Notes under the pieces: model-generated
What the model was told of the DNA's origin: nothing
Database searches by the model: none
What the model saw: the letters and a program-made list of their open reading frames with translations, nothing else
Translations under genes and position numbers: made by a program
In this document: positions 1 to 7,753 of the stretch, in pieces
Position numbering within the stretch: the stretch's first letter is position 1
Layout of the letters: every line of letters starts with the position of its first letter
Source of the DNA: DATAXV01 sp036272915
GTDB lineage: Bacteria; Chloroflexota; Dormibacteria; Dormibacterales; Dormibacteraceae
Direction: 5' to 3'
Length of the DNA stretch: 34,831 bases
Assembly: GCA_036272915.1 (NCBI GenBank)
Contig: DATAXV010000084.1
Location: 1-34,831 of the forward strand

Positions 1-1
1 G

Positions 2-79
2 AGCCGGGCGAGGGTGAGCCTGTTCACGCTGCGGCACGGCCTCCTGCCCGAGGAGGAGCTCGCCGACTCCCCGACGTGA
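2..79 (+). CDS. 3' end of an unidentified protein (partial)
   Basis: An open frame runs in from the left edge and ends at TGA 77-79. It gives 25 residues ending LLPEEELADSPT, with G/C-rich third positions like the neighbouring genes. A hairpin starts one base after the stop codon, which fits a real gene end converging on the minus-strand mutarotase gene. The protein family cannot be told from this tail. The main doubt is the short length. Confidence 0.4.
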   Translation, partial: SRARVSLFTLRHGLLPEEELADSPT

Positions 80-99
80 GCGGCGCCCGGCGGCGCCGC
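80..99. terminator. Hairpin between convergent genes
   Basis: A perfect 8-bp stem (GCGGCGCC / GGCGCCGC) encloses a CGGC loop between the stop of the partial left gene and the stop of the mutarotase gene at 111. There is no T-tract, so its role as an intrinsic terminator in either direction is inferred from position and symmetry. Confidence 0.4.
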
Positions 100-110
100 C
101 CGCTCACCGG

Positions 111-458
111 TCAGTCGGCGGGATGCTGGGAGAGGTCGAAGACGGGCTCCATTCGCCGCCACCACTCCCCAGGTGCCGCGTCCGGAAACTGCTCCTGCAG
201 CGTCCGCATGAGCTCCTCCCACTCGGCGTAGCCGGGGTCCTCCATGGTGCGGGCGAAGTCGCGAACGGGGTCGAATCCGTCCACCGCCTCGAGATACATG
301 AAGAGGCGGCGTCCGTCGAGGAAGATACGCATGCCGGTTACGCCGACCTCGCGGAGGGCGGAGCGGACGACCGGCCAGGGCTTCGCGTGATAGTCCTTGT
401 ACCGCTCGATCCCCTCGGCGTCATCGCGCAGCTGCAGGGTCATGCCGAAGTAGGTCAC
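111..458 (-). CDS. L-rhamnose/L-fucose mutarotase family protein (RhaM-like)
   Basis: A 115-residue protein of the RhaM family (COG3254), which interconverts alpha and beta anomers of 6-deoxy-hexoses in the cytoplasm. The YKDYH24AKPWP segment matches the family's catalytic His/Trp-Pro region, and MEPVFDL near the C terminus matches the family's end motif. Length fits the usual 104-115. The GTG start at 458 was chosen because a GGAGCGGAGG purine block lies just upstream and the gene then begins one base after the amidohydrolase stop (TGA-T-GTG). A longer in-frame ORF back to 536 would overlap the neighbour by 77 bases and looks non-coding. It is the last gene of a four-gene operon with a sugar dehydrogenase and a lactonase, so the substrate is probably L-fucose or L-rhamnose; the sequence does not decide which. 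Confidence 0.85.
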   Translation of the reverse strand: MTYFGMTLQLRDDAEGIERYKDYHAKPWPVVRSALREVGVTGMRIFLDGRRLFMYLEAVDGFDPVRDFARTMEDPGYAEWEELMRTLQEQFPDAAPGEWWRRMEPVFDLSQHPAD

Positions 459-459
459 A

Positions 460-1308
460 TCAGGCCTCCGCTCCCAGACGGTAGACGCGTCTTGCATTCT
501 CACCGAGGATCGCCTCCCGCTCCCCGGCGGTGACATCGCCCAGGGCCTCGAGCAGGGCCGACAGCACCCGGCTGTACTCGGCGGCGACCAGGCAGACCGG
601 CCAGTCGGAGCCGAAGAGCAGCCGTTCCGGTCCGAACCACCCCTTCACGGACTGGACGAACGGGGCGAGGTCGGCCGGCTTCCAGCTCTTCCACTCGGCC
701 TCGGTGACCATGCCCGACACCTTGACGGTCACGTTCTCCAGATCGGCCAGGGGGCGCATGCCCTCCTCCCACTCCGGGTCGGGACCGGCGGCGATGCGGG
801 GCTTGGCGATGTGGTCGACGACGAAGGAGAGGTGGGTGAACCGCCTGGCCACGGCGAGAGCGGAGGGAAGCTCGCGGGGCTTCACCAGAAGGTCGTAGAC
901 GAGCCCGGCGTCGGCGACGGCCTCGAGGCCCCTGAGCACGTCGGGCCGGAGGAGCCAGCGGTCGTCCTCCTCGTCATGGACCTGGTGGCGGACGCCCACC
1001 AGCCACTCCCCGCCGGGCGCCCGGCGAAGGTCCTCGAGATGCTCGGGCGCGGTCGGGTCGGTCAGGTCGATCCAGCCGATCACGCCGGCGACGAAGGCCG
1101 TCTCCGCCGCCGTCTGCAGGAACTCCCGGGTCTCCTCCTCGGAGGACCGGGTCTGAACCAGCACGGTGGCGTCGACGCCGACCTCGTTCAGCGCGGGCCG
1201 CAGGTCCTGGGGACCGAACGGGCGCCTGATGGCGGCCTGCTCGCCGGTCATCCAGGGGTAGTCGGCCCGGTTGGTGTCCCAGAAGTGGTGGTGGGAATCG
1301 ACGATCAT
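460..1308 (-). CDS. Amidohydrolase, L-fucono-/L-rhamnono-lactonase type
   Basis: A 282-residue TIM-barrel amidohydrolase of the COG3618 family, which hydrolyses aldonolactones made by sugar dehydrogenases. Visible motifs are the N-terminal metal-binding VDSHHHFWD (H6, H8), VRHQVHDEED around 107-115, VVDHIAKP with H166, and FGSDWPV with the catalytic-type D235. Length is normal for the family. The ATG at 1308 overlaps the stop of the upstream aldo/keto reductase by four bases (ATGA), which indicates translational coupling. Given its partners, the likely step is opening of L-fuconolactone or a related lactone to the acid. The downstream dehydratase and aldolase genes of that pathway are not in the window. 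Confidence 0.88.
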   Translation of the reverse strand: MIVDSHHHFWDTNRADYPWMTGEQAAIRRPFGPQDLRPALNEVGVDATVLVQTRSSEEETREFLQTAAETAFVAGVIGWIDLTDPTAPEHLEDLRRAPGGEWLVGVRHQVHDEEDDRWLLRPDVLRGLEAVADAGLVYDLLVKPRELPSALAVARRFTHLSFVVDHIAKPRIAAGPDPEWEEGMRPLADLENVTVKVSGMVTEAEWKSWKPADLAPFVQSVKGWFGPERLLFGSDWPVCLVAAEYSRVLSALLEALGDVTAGEREAILGENARRVYRLGAEA

Positions 1309-2318
1309 GCGTCGCTTTCCGGCACCGGCACGTTCTCGGCGAGCACGCCCTCCGCCTTGAGCTCGGCCCAGAGGGCGGCGGGGATGGGCAGCTCGAAGAG
1401 GGCGACGTTCTGCTCGATCTCCTGCTCCGAGCGGGCGCCGATGACGACCGAGGCCACCGCCGAGTGGCCCATCGGGAACTGGATGGCGGCGGCCGCCAGG
1501 GGCACGTCGTGGTTCTGGCAGATGTCCTGCAGCCGCTGGGCCCGGGCCAGGATCTCCTCCGAGGCCGGCGCGTAGGCGTAGGTCGCCCCGGGGGAGGGGT
1601 TGGCGAGGATGCCGCTGTTGAAGGTGCCGCCGCAGATGACCGAGATCCCCCTCTCGGCGCAGAGCGGGAGCAGTTCGTCCAGCCCGGACTGGTCGAGCAG
1701 CGTGTAGCGCCCGGCGAGGAGGAAGCAGTCGAAGTCCGCCGCGCGGGCAAAGCTGGCCGGCATCTCCGGCTGGTTCATGCCGGCGCCGACGGCGCCGATC
1801 ACGCCCCGGCTGCGCATGTCGGCGAGCACCGGGTAGGCGTCGCGCAGCGCCGTCTCGTAGTTGTCGTCGGGATCGTGGATGTGGAGGATGTCGATCCGGT
1901 CCAGGCCGAGCCGCTGGAGGCTCTCGTCGTAGGAGAGCCGGATCCCGTCGGCGCTGAAGTCGAAGACCGGCTGCACGCCCTCCGGGGTCCCCCGGTAGAT
2001 CGACTGTCCGTCTCGGATCTGGGTCGGGTCGGGGGGCGCGCCCTGGCGCAGCAGCCGGCCGACCTTGGTGGCGAGGACGTAGGAGTCGCGCGGATACTGG
2101 CCCAGCGCCGCCCCGACGCGCCGCTCGGAGTAGCCGGACCCGTAGAGCGGCGCGGTGTCGAAGAGCCGGAGGCCGAGCTCGTAGGCGCGCTCGACGACGC
2201 GGACGGCGACGCCGTCCTCCACCTCGCGGAAGAGGCCGCCAAGCGGTGCCGTGCCCAGGCCGAGCCGGGTGACCCTCAGGTTGGTCCGCCCCAGCTGTAC
2301 GGTGTCGGTCGCCCTCAT
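1305..2318 (-). CDS. Aldo/keto reductase, L-fucose (D-threo-aldose) dehydrogenase type
   Basis: A 337-residue NAD(P)-dependent aldo/keto reductase. The catalytic tetrad is readable as D54 and Y59 in LFDTAPLYG, K85 in LATKVG and H148 in LHIHDPDD. The long insert after K85 and the IHDPDD signature are typical of the subgroup with L-fucose dehydrogenase, L-galactose dehydrogenase and pyridoxal 4-dehydrogenase, which oxidise a sugar to its lactone. The ATG start follows the mannosidase stop directly (TAGATG), and its GAGGAG ribosome site lies inside the end of that gene. The next gene encodes the matching lactonase, so sugar oxidation is the favoured role; the exact sugar is inference. Confidence 0.87.
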   Translation of the reverse strand: MRATDTVQLGRTNLRVTRLGLGTAPLGGLFREVEDGVAVRVVERAYELGLRLFDTAPLYGSGYSERRVGAALGQYPRDSYVLATKVGRLLRQGAPPDPTQIRDGQSIYRGTPEGVQPVFDFSADGIRLSYDESLQRLGLDRIDILHIHDPDDNYETALRDAYPVLADMRSRGVIGAVGAGMNQPEMPASFARAADFDCFLLAGRYTLLDQSGLDELLPLCAERGISVICGGTFNSGILANPSPGATYAYAPASEEILARAQRLQDICQNHDVPLAAAAIQFPMGHSAVASVVIGARSEQEIEQNVALFELPIPAALWAELKAEGVLAENVPVPESDA

Positions 2319-5300
2319 CTATCGCTCCTCCCCACGAAGCCGGTAGGTCCTGACCTGGAACGGAGCGAACTCGAGGTCGGGTGCCCCGGCCGGGTCCTCC
2401 AGGATGTTGAGCTCCTCGGCCAGGCTCCAGCCCTCGGGCGGCCTGACCTCGGCGGAGCCTCGCCCGCCCTGGGGCTCGTAGAGCCGCAGGATCAGGCCGT
2501 CCCCGTTCTCGGCCGCCTTGAGCGCCCCCAGCCCGAGGGGCTGGCCGCCGATGTCGAGCAGCCGCTCGTGGGCGCCGCCGGCGGCGTGGCAGGGCCGGGC
2601 CAGCAGCGGGCGGTTGAGGTCCTCGGCCTCCATCAGCACGCCGCCCTCCAGCCAGGTCCCGAGGTGGGGGAGCAGGGCGTAGACGAAGTCGTGCTCGCCC
2701 TCGTCGGCCATGGGATCGGGGTAGATCGGCGAGCGGAGCAGGCTCAGCCCGAGCTCGTTGCCGAGGATGTGGTGGCCGTAGCGGCCGTTGTTGAGCAGGG
2801 CCACGCCGTAGCCGGGTTCGGAGAGGTCGGCGAACCGGTGCCCGGCGACCTCGAAGCGCGCCTGCTCGTAGCTGGTGTTGCGATGGGTGGGCCGCTCGGT
2901 CACGCCGAACGCGGTCTCGAACGTCGCCCGCGGCGAGCGGACGGCGAGCGGGAACCGTGCCTTGAGCAGCACCCGGCGGTCGCGCCAGTCGATGTGGGTG
3001 GCGAACTCGATCCGGGCCGATCCCGCCCAGAGCCGGATGTCCTGGGTGATCGTGCTCGAGTGGTAGCGCCAGCGCACGCGCAGGGCGGCGCGGTGGGGAC
3101 CCGGCTCGAGGATCTCGACCGACTCGGGGCGGCCCAGCTGCTCGCCCTCGTTGGGGTACTCCATGTCGACGTCCCACGCGTCCCAGGAGCGCGGCTTGTC
3201 GACGTACGCCCAGAGCTGGTTGCCGTGGCCGTCCAGCACGGGACGCCCGGCGCGCTTGTCGTGGATCGAGGCGATGGAGCCGTCGTCGGCCAGATCGAGG
3301 CGGACCCGGCCGTTCTCCAGCCCGCCCTCGAAGGCGCGTGCCGCGGAGTCGGCCGGCGGCACCTCGGCGCCGAGCAGGATGTGCGCGGAGAGGCCCTCCA
3401 GGGCCTCGACGCCGGTGGCGACGAAGCCGCCCTCGACCGGCTGCGCGCCGGGCAGCGCCTGGTCCAGCCGCACCCGCAGCGGGCGGGTGGAGAGGTCGGG
3501 GTTGACGAGCAGCGCGGCCTCCTGGCCGGCGCCTCCGCCCACCGCCGGCGCGAGGGCGTCGAGGTTGGCGTCCATCGCCCGCCCGGCGATCTCGATCGCC
3601 TCGCTCAGCTCGCGCTCCGCCCGCTCGTAGACCTCGGCGATGCTGGAGCCGGGGATGATGTCGTGGAACTCGTTGCGGAGCAGCAGCCGCCAGGCCCGTG
3701 ACAGGTCGGGCGCGGCCAGGTCGACGCCGCGCAGGCGGGCCAGGCCGTAGGTGGTCTCGGCCGCGACCAGGTCCCGCTCGGCCCGCCGGTGCAGCCGCTT
3801 GAGCCGTCCCTGCGTGGTCAGGGTGCCGCGGTGCAGCTCCAGGTACATCTCGCCGACCCAGACCGGGACCTCACGCTCGGCGGCGGTCCGGTGCAGCCGC
3901 TGGAAGAGCGCGTCGGCCCGGCCGAACTCCAGCGTGGGGAGCCCGGGGAAGTCGGCCATCGCCCGCATGTCGAGGAGCATGTCCTCGTTCATGCCGCCGC
4001 CGCCGTCGCCGTAGCCGAGGGTGAACAGGCTCTCCGGGTGGATGCGCCGCGACCGGCAGCGGTTCCAGACCCCGGTCGTCGACTCCGGCGAGGGATCGCC
4101 GTTGTAGTTGCCCCTGGGGTGGGTGAAGCTGTGGACCAGGACGCGGCTTCCGTCCAGCCCCTCCCACCACCAGAGGTCGTGGGGGAAGCGGTTGGTCTCG
4201 TTCCAGGTGAGCTTGGCGGTGAAGAAGGACTCGATGCCGGCGCTCCGGTAGAGCTGGGGCATCCCGGGCGTGAAGCCGAAGCAGTCGGGCAGCCAGCCCA
4301 CCGTGTTGCGGGCGCCGAACTCGCGCTCGAACCAGAGCTGGCCGGTCAGCAGCTGGCGGACCAGCGACTCGCCGGCGGGCATGTTCTGGTCGGACTCCAC
4401 CCACATCCCGCCCTGGGGCTCCCAGCGGCCGGAGGCGACGTGCTCCCGGATCCGCTCGAAGAGCTTGGGATCGCGATCCTTGATCTCCTGGTAGAGCTCG
4501 GCGGTGCTCTGCTGGAAGATCATCTCCGGGTAGCGGTCGAGGTAGGAGACGGCGGTGGAGAAGGTCCGCTGCGCCTTGCGGTAGGTCTCGTCCAGCGGCC
4601 AGAGCCAGGCCAGGTCGATGTGGGCGTGGCCCTCGACCGCGAGCCTGCCCTCGGCGGGGTGGTCGCGGCGGATGCGGGCGAGATCGGTGGCGAGCCGGTC
4701 GAGCGCCGCCTGCGCGTGCTCCCGGTCGGCGTCGGGCAGCGGCTCCGGGTGGGCCCGGATGGCCGGCGGCGACCAGATGTCCTGGAGCATCGGCGAGGGG
4801 GCGACGCGGTCGATGTACTCCCGGCTCGCTGTGGGCAGGCGGGTGAGCCGGAAGGCGGCGTCGGCGGCGTCGAGCAGCAGCTCGGCCACGTCCTTGCCCT
4901 CGAGCGCCTTGGCCGCCTCCAGGGCAAGACGGAGCCGGCGGTACAGCGGCGTGATCAGGGGGTCCTCCCAGACCACGCGGCCCGACTCCAGGGTCGGGTT
5001 GCGGCTGGGCTGGCCGAAGGGCCGGCGGGCGACGACCTCGGCCTCGATCGAGAAGGTGCCGCTCTGGAGATGAAAGCGCTGGTGCCAGGGGGTGATGCCG
5101 TAGGCGTCGTTGGCGCCGTCGGCGTAGCGGAGGCGGAGCATGCCCTCGCCTCCGGGGATGAGCTCGAGGCGGGTCTCGGCGAGCGGCCAGCCATCGGGCA
5201 CGGCGCCCTCGGCCAGGCTCAGCCGGCGCACGCCCTCCTCCGACGGCCAGCGGTCGCCGATCGCCATCGGACCTTCGTCGAAGGTCCACCCCTCGAGGTT

Positions 5301-5381
5301 CTGGACGGCACGATCACGCCAGGCCCCGAGCTCGGCGAGGCGCAGCTCCAGCCGTTGCAGTCGCTGCTCGAATGTCGGCAT
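2319..5381 (-). CDS. Alpha-mannosidase, glycoside hydrolase family 38
   Basis: A 1020-residue retaining alpha-mannosidase (COG0383 type) that would remove alpha-mannosyl residues from glycans or oligosaccharides. An N-terminal non-catalytic region precedes the catalytic domain, which starts near residue 248. EGHAHIDLAWLWPLDE carries zinc ligands H254 and D256, VGWLPDCFGF has nucleophile D366, ELHRGTLTTQGR lies around 515-526, and NEFHDIIPGS supplies zinc ligand H573. The C-terminal half is the beta-rich domain. No signal peptide is seen, so it is probably cytoplasmic and acts on imported oligosaccharides. Its ATG has a well-placed AAGGAG site. It is the first gene of the operon with the aldo/keto reductase, lactonase and mutarotase. 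Length is normal and all key residues are present. Confidence 0.93.
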   Translation of the reverse strand: MPTFEQRLQRLELRLAELGAWRDRAVQNLEGWTFDEGPMAIGDRWPSEEGVRRLSLAEGAVPDGWPLAETRLELIPGGEGMLRLRYADGANDAYGITPWHQRFHLQSGTFSIEAEVVARRPFGQPSRNPTLESGRVVWEDPLITPLYRRLRLALEAAKALEGKDVAELLLDAADAAFRLTRLPTASREYIDRVAPSPMLQDIWSPPAIRAHPEPLPDADREHAQAALDRLATDLARIRRDHPAEGRLAVEGHAHIDLAWLWPLDETYRKAQRTFSTAVSYLDRYPEMIFQQSTAELYQEIKDRDPKLFERIREHVASGRWEPQGGMWVESDQNMPAGESLVRQLLTGQLWFEREFGARNTVGWLPDCFGFTPGMPQLYRSAGIESFFTAKLTWNETNRFPHDLWWWEGLDGSRVLVHSFTHPRGNYNGDPSPESTTGVWNRCRSRRIHPESLFTLGYGDGGGGMNEDMLLDMRAMADFPGLPTLEFGRADALFQRLHRTAAEREVPVWVGEMYLELHRGTLTTQGRLKRLHRRAERDLVAAETTYGLARLRGVDLAAPDLSRAWRLLLRNEFHDIIPGSSIAEVYERAERELSEAIEIAGRAMDANLDALAPAVGGGAGQEAALLVNPDLSTRPLRVRLDQALPGAQPVEGGFVATGVEALEGLSAHILLGAEVPPADSAARAFEGGLENGRVRLDLADDGSIASIHDKRAGRPVLDGHGNQLWAYVDKPRSWDAWDVDMEYPNEGEQLGRPESVEILEPGPHRAALRVRWRYHSSTITQDIRLWAGSARIEFATHIDWRDRRVLLKARFPLAVRSPRATFETAFGVTERPTHRNTSYEQARFEVAGHRFADLSEPGYGVALLNNGRYGHHILGNELGLSLLRSPIYPDPMADEGEHDFVYALLPHLGTWLEGGVLMEAEDLNRPLLARPCHAAGGAHERLLDIGGQPLGLGALKAAENGDGLILRLYEPQGGRGSAEVRPPEGWSLAEELNILEDPAGAPDLEFAPFQVRTYRLRGEER

Positions 5382-5875
5382 CTGTGCTCCTTCGTCTGGA
5401 TCCCTTTCCGGTCTGCGTGAGCCCCGTCCCTCGGGGGATCTTCCAAGGTTAGGCGAGTGCGGCCGGGCGCCGGGCGGCCGCCCTCACGGCGGCGGTGCCG
5501 GCGGGCGGGACTGTCGGAGGCGGCGACGGCCTGCACGCGTTCGCCGAGGTCCTCCGGGGACGGATCTCTCCGGGCATCTGAATTCGCGACCCCGCCGCCG
5601 CTCTGCCGAGACTCTCGTGAGTGCGGTGGCGCGGGCCCGGGGCCGTGTCCCGGGGCTACGGGCCAAACGGCCCATACCCGTCACATGCCCGAGAGTGCAA
5701 GCATCGACGACAGCTCACTTGTGAGGCTCCGGGAGGTGAGTCCGCCATTCGGCCATGCATGGCGTGAGGAGAGGTGATCGGGGGTCCTGTCTCGGGCAGG
5801 TGACCTGGCTTGGACCCGCGCCGATTGGCAGGCACACCACGGAGCCCGGTCCGCGAAGGACGGGAGGTTTCGGCC
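5382..5875. other. Intergenic region between divergent mannosidase and VWA operons
   Basis: About 490 bases separate the starts of the two divergent operons. No open frame here has the codon bias of the neighbours or a plausible start with a ribosome site. It should hold the promoters of both operons, but no unambiguous -35/-10 pair was found. On the minus strand a CTAACCT element at about 5447-5453 is a weak -10 candidate for the mannosidase operon. The TTCGA repeats of the LacI locus further right are absent, so that regulator is unlikely to control this operon. Confidence 0.6.
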
Positions 5876-6577
5876 GTGATTCAGCAAGCTGAAGATCGTC
5901 AGGCGGCCCTGTTGCCGTTCTATCTGGTGGTTGACGAGTCGTCGTCCATGTCGCCATGGGTGGGGTACCTCAACGACGGTCTCCGATCGCTGCTCGACGC
6001 GATGCACGAGCAGCCGAGCAAGGCCGCCAAGATCCGTCTCACCGTCCTCGGCTTCTCGGCTGACGTCCGCTGCCACCTCGAGCTTCAGGATCTCCGCGAC
6101 ATCCATCAGATGCCGATGCTGGGCGTGCGCGAGGGCGGCACCTCCTACGCGGCCGCGTTCTCCGAGCTGATCGGGCGGATCGACGCCGACGTCGAGCGCC
6201 TCGCGCTCACCAATCTGGTGCACCGCCCGACGGTCTTCTTCCTGACCGACGGGCAGCCCGCCGAGATCGACCACCACGTGCCCAGCTGGCGCGAGTCCCT
6301 GAGCCGGCTCCACGACCCGGAGAACCGGCGCCACCCCAACCTCCTCGCCTTCGGCGTGCAGGACGCCAGGCCGGAGACCATCGCCGAGATCGCCTCCCGC
6401 CCCGACTTCGCCTACCGGCAGTCGGAGGCCGCCGATGTCGGCCAGGCGATCTCGAACTTCATGCAGTTCTTCGTCCAATCCATCGTCGCCTCCGCCACCA
6501 CCGCCGAGGGCGCCGACTCGGTCCGCGTACCTTCCGCGGCTCCGGAGGGGTTCGTAACGATAGACCTTGTCCAGTGA
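5876..6577 (+). CDS. VWA-domain protein, TerY/YegL-like
   Basis: A 233-residue cytoplasmic von Willebrand factor A domain protein. The full metal-ion-dependent adhesion site is visible: D20-x-S22-x-S24 in LVVDESSSM, T89 in GGTSYAAAF and D125 in FLTDGQP. The whole protein is a single VWA domain, as in TerY and E. coli YegL. GTG at 5876 was chosen because GGGAGG lies eight bases upstream and the domain starts soon after; an upstream in-frame ATG at 5810 would add a residue run unlike the family. A PP2C phosphatase and a kinase-like protein follow, the three-part arrangement described for TerY-P systems. The VWA protein is usually thought to organise or present substrates of the pair, but that role is inferred. 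Confidence 0.88.
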   Translation: MIQQAEDRQAALLPFYLVVDESSSMSPWVGYLNDGLRSLLDAMHEQPSKAAKIRLTVLGFSADVRCHLELQDLRDIHQMPMLGVREGGTSYAAAFSELIGRIDADVERLALTNLVHRPTVFFLTDGQPAEIDHHVPSWRESLSRLHDPENRRHPNLLAFGVQDARPETIAEIASRPDFAYRQSEAADVGQAISNFMQFFVQSIVASATTAEGADSVRVPSAAPEGFVTIDLVQ

Positions 6578-6643
6578 TCCGGCGCCCGACTCGGGTCGGC
6601 GGGCGCGCCTCGTCCGCCCCGTCTGATTGACGGGACGCGGAGG

Positions 6644-7753
6644 GTGCCAGCTGACGATGTCGCATCGACGGACCGGGTCCGGCCGGGTACGCGCACCCCT
6701 GGCCGGTCCGACGCCGGCCAGCCCCGCCCGGCGGGTGTAGACGTGCGCGTCCCCTCCATGCTCCCGCCCGAGCCGGTGGAGCCGGCGGCCATCCCCGACC
6801 CCGGACGCCTGATCGTCGGCGTCGGCGCCCACGAGCTTGAGCCGCGGCCGGTCGACACGCGCCGGAGCGCGCAGCCCGCGTATCGATCCGACGCCGTCCT
6901 CGACGGCTTCGGCAATGCGCACTGGACGGTCCGAGCCGCCAGCGTCCGCGGCGACGACCATCGCGAGGGAGGTATCCCCCGCCAGGACGACTTCGCCCTC
7001 GGGCAGCACCCGAGAAGCGGGACGCTGGTGCTGGCCGTGGCCGACGGCGTCAGCGCGGCGGCGGAGTCGCACCACGCCGCGCTGCACGTGACCAGGCGGG
7101 CGGTCGATCTCCTGCTCGGGCAGGTCGGCTCCCGCAGCGGCCTCGATCTGGACAAGGTCGTCGAGCACTGCGCGTACGTGCCGATGGCGCTGACCATGCA
7201 GCTCTGGGGACTGAGGGAGCCGGACGCCGAGCTGGCCGTCAGGCAGCTCTCCTGCACGCTCACCCTGGTCGTGGTCCGGCCCGAGGAGGGGCACCTCCTG
7301 GCGACCTCGGTGACGGTCGGTGACGGCGCCGTCGGGATCCTGTCCGGGGAGGGCATATCCATGCTGCAGGGCGGCAAGCGCGGCACCGGAGGGATCAGCT
7401 CGTCCGCGGTCCTGGCCCTGCCCCGGCGTCCCGAGCTGATCGAGATCACCACCGCCGCCGTCTCCCCCGGCGAGGTGCTGCTGGTGGGCACGGACGGGAT
7501 CTGGGATCCCCTCGGGAGCGGGCACAACCAGGTCGGGGACATGTTCCGGGAGACGCTTCTGCCCGGCCCTCCGAGCCTGATGCAGTTCGGCCGGGTCACC
7601 GACTTCTCGCGGGAGACCTGGGACGACGACCGCACCCTGATCGCGATCTGGCCCTCGGTGCCGGGCGCCGAGCGTCGGGACCGCGCGGCGCGGGAGATGC
7701 CCAGGTTCCTCGAGCCGCCGCCGCCGGCCGGCGACGGCGGCTCGGCCTCATGA
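6644..7753 (+). CDS. PP2C-family serine/threonine phosphatase (YegK/PphC-like)
   Basis: A 369-residue protein whose catalytic PP2C domain starts near residue 93 (HWTVRAASVRGDDH). Metal-binding motifs are RQDDFALG (D115/D116), VLAVADGVS (D134-G135), the VGDGAV strand (about 226-231), VGTDGIWD (D284-G285) and WDDDRTLIAI (D328-D330). The first ~90 residues are proline/arginine-rich and may be linker or non-coding, because the GTG at 6644 has its GGAGG directly abutting. Later in-frame starts at 6743 (GTG) and 6758 (ATG) are possible. The gene overlaps the kinase gene by four bases (ATGA), so translation is coupled. It probably opposes the kinase next door. Confidence 0.85.
   Translation: MPADDVASTDRVRPGTRTPGRSDAGQPRPAGVDVRVPSMLPPEPVEPAAIPDPGRLIVGVGAHELEPRPVDTRRSAQPAYRSDAVLDGFGNAHWTVRAASVRGDDHREGGIPRQDDFALGQHPRSGTLVLAVADGVSAAAESHHAALHVTRRAVDLLLGQVGSRSGLDLDKVVEHCAYVPMALTMQLWGLREPDAELAVRQLSCTLTLVVVRPEEGHLLATSVTVGDGAVGILSGEGISMLQGGKRGTGGISSSAVLALPRRPELIEITTAAVSPGEVLLVGTDGIWDPLGSGHNQVGDMFRETLLPGPPSLMQFGRVTDFSRETWDDDRTLIAIWPSVPGAERRDRAAREMPRFLEPPPPAGDGGSAS

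Noticed and set aside
1464..3701. Very long plus-strand open frame antisense to the mannosidase operon
   Set aside because: Its translation is Val/Gly/Glu/Arg-rich without any family motif, whereas the minus strand carries complete enzymes. Long antisense frames are a by-product of G/C-rich third positions.
5679..5690. GTCACATGCCCG repeated at about 20636-20647 near another gene start
   Set aside because: A 12-base match between two GC-rich intergenic stretches in 35 kb can arise by chance; the flanks do not match and no symmetry is present.
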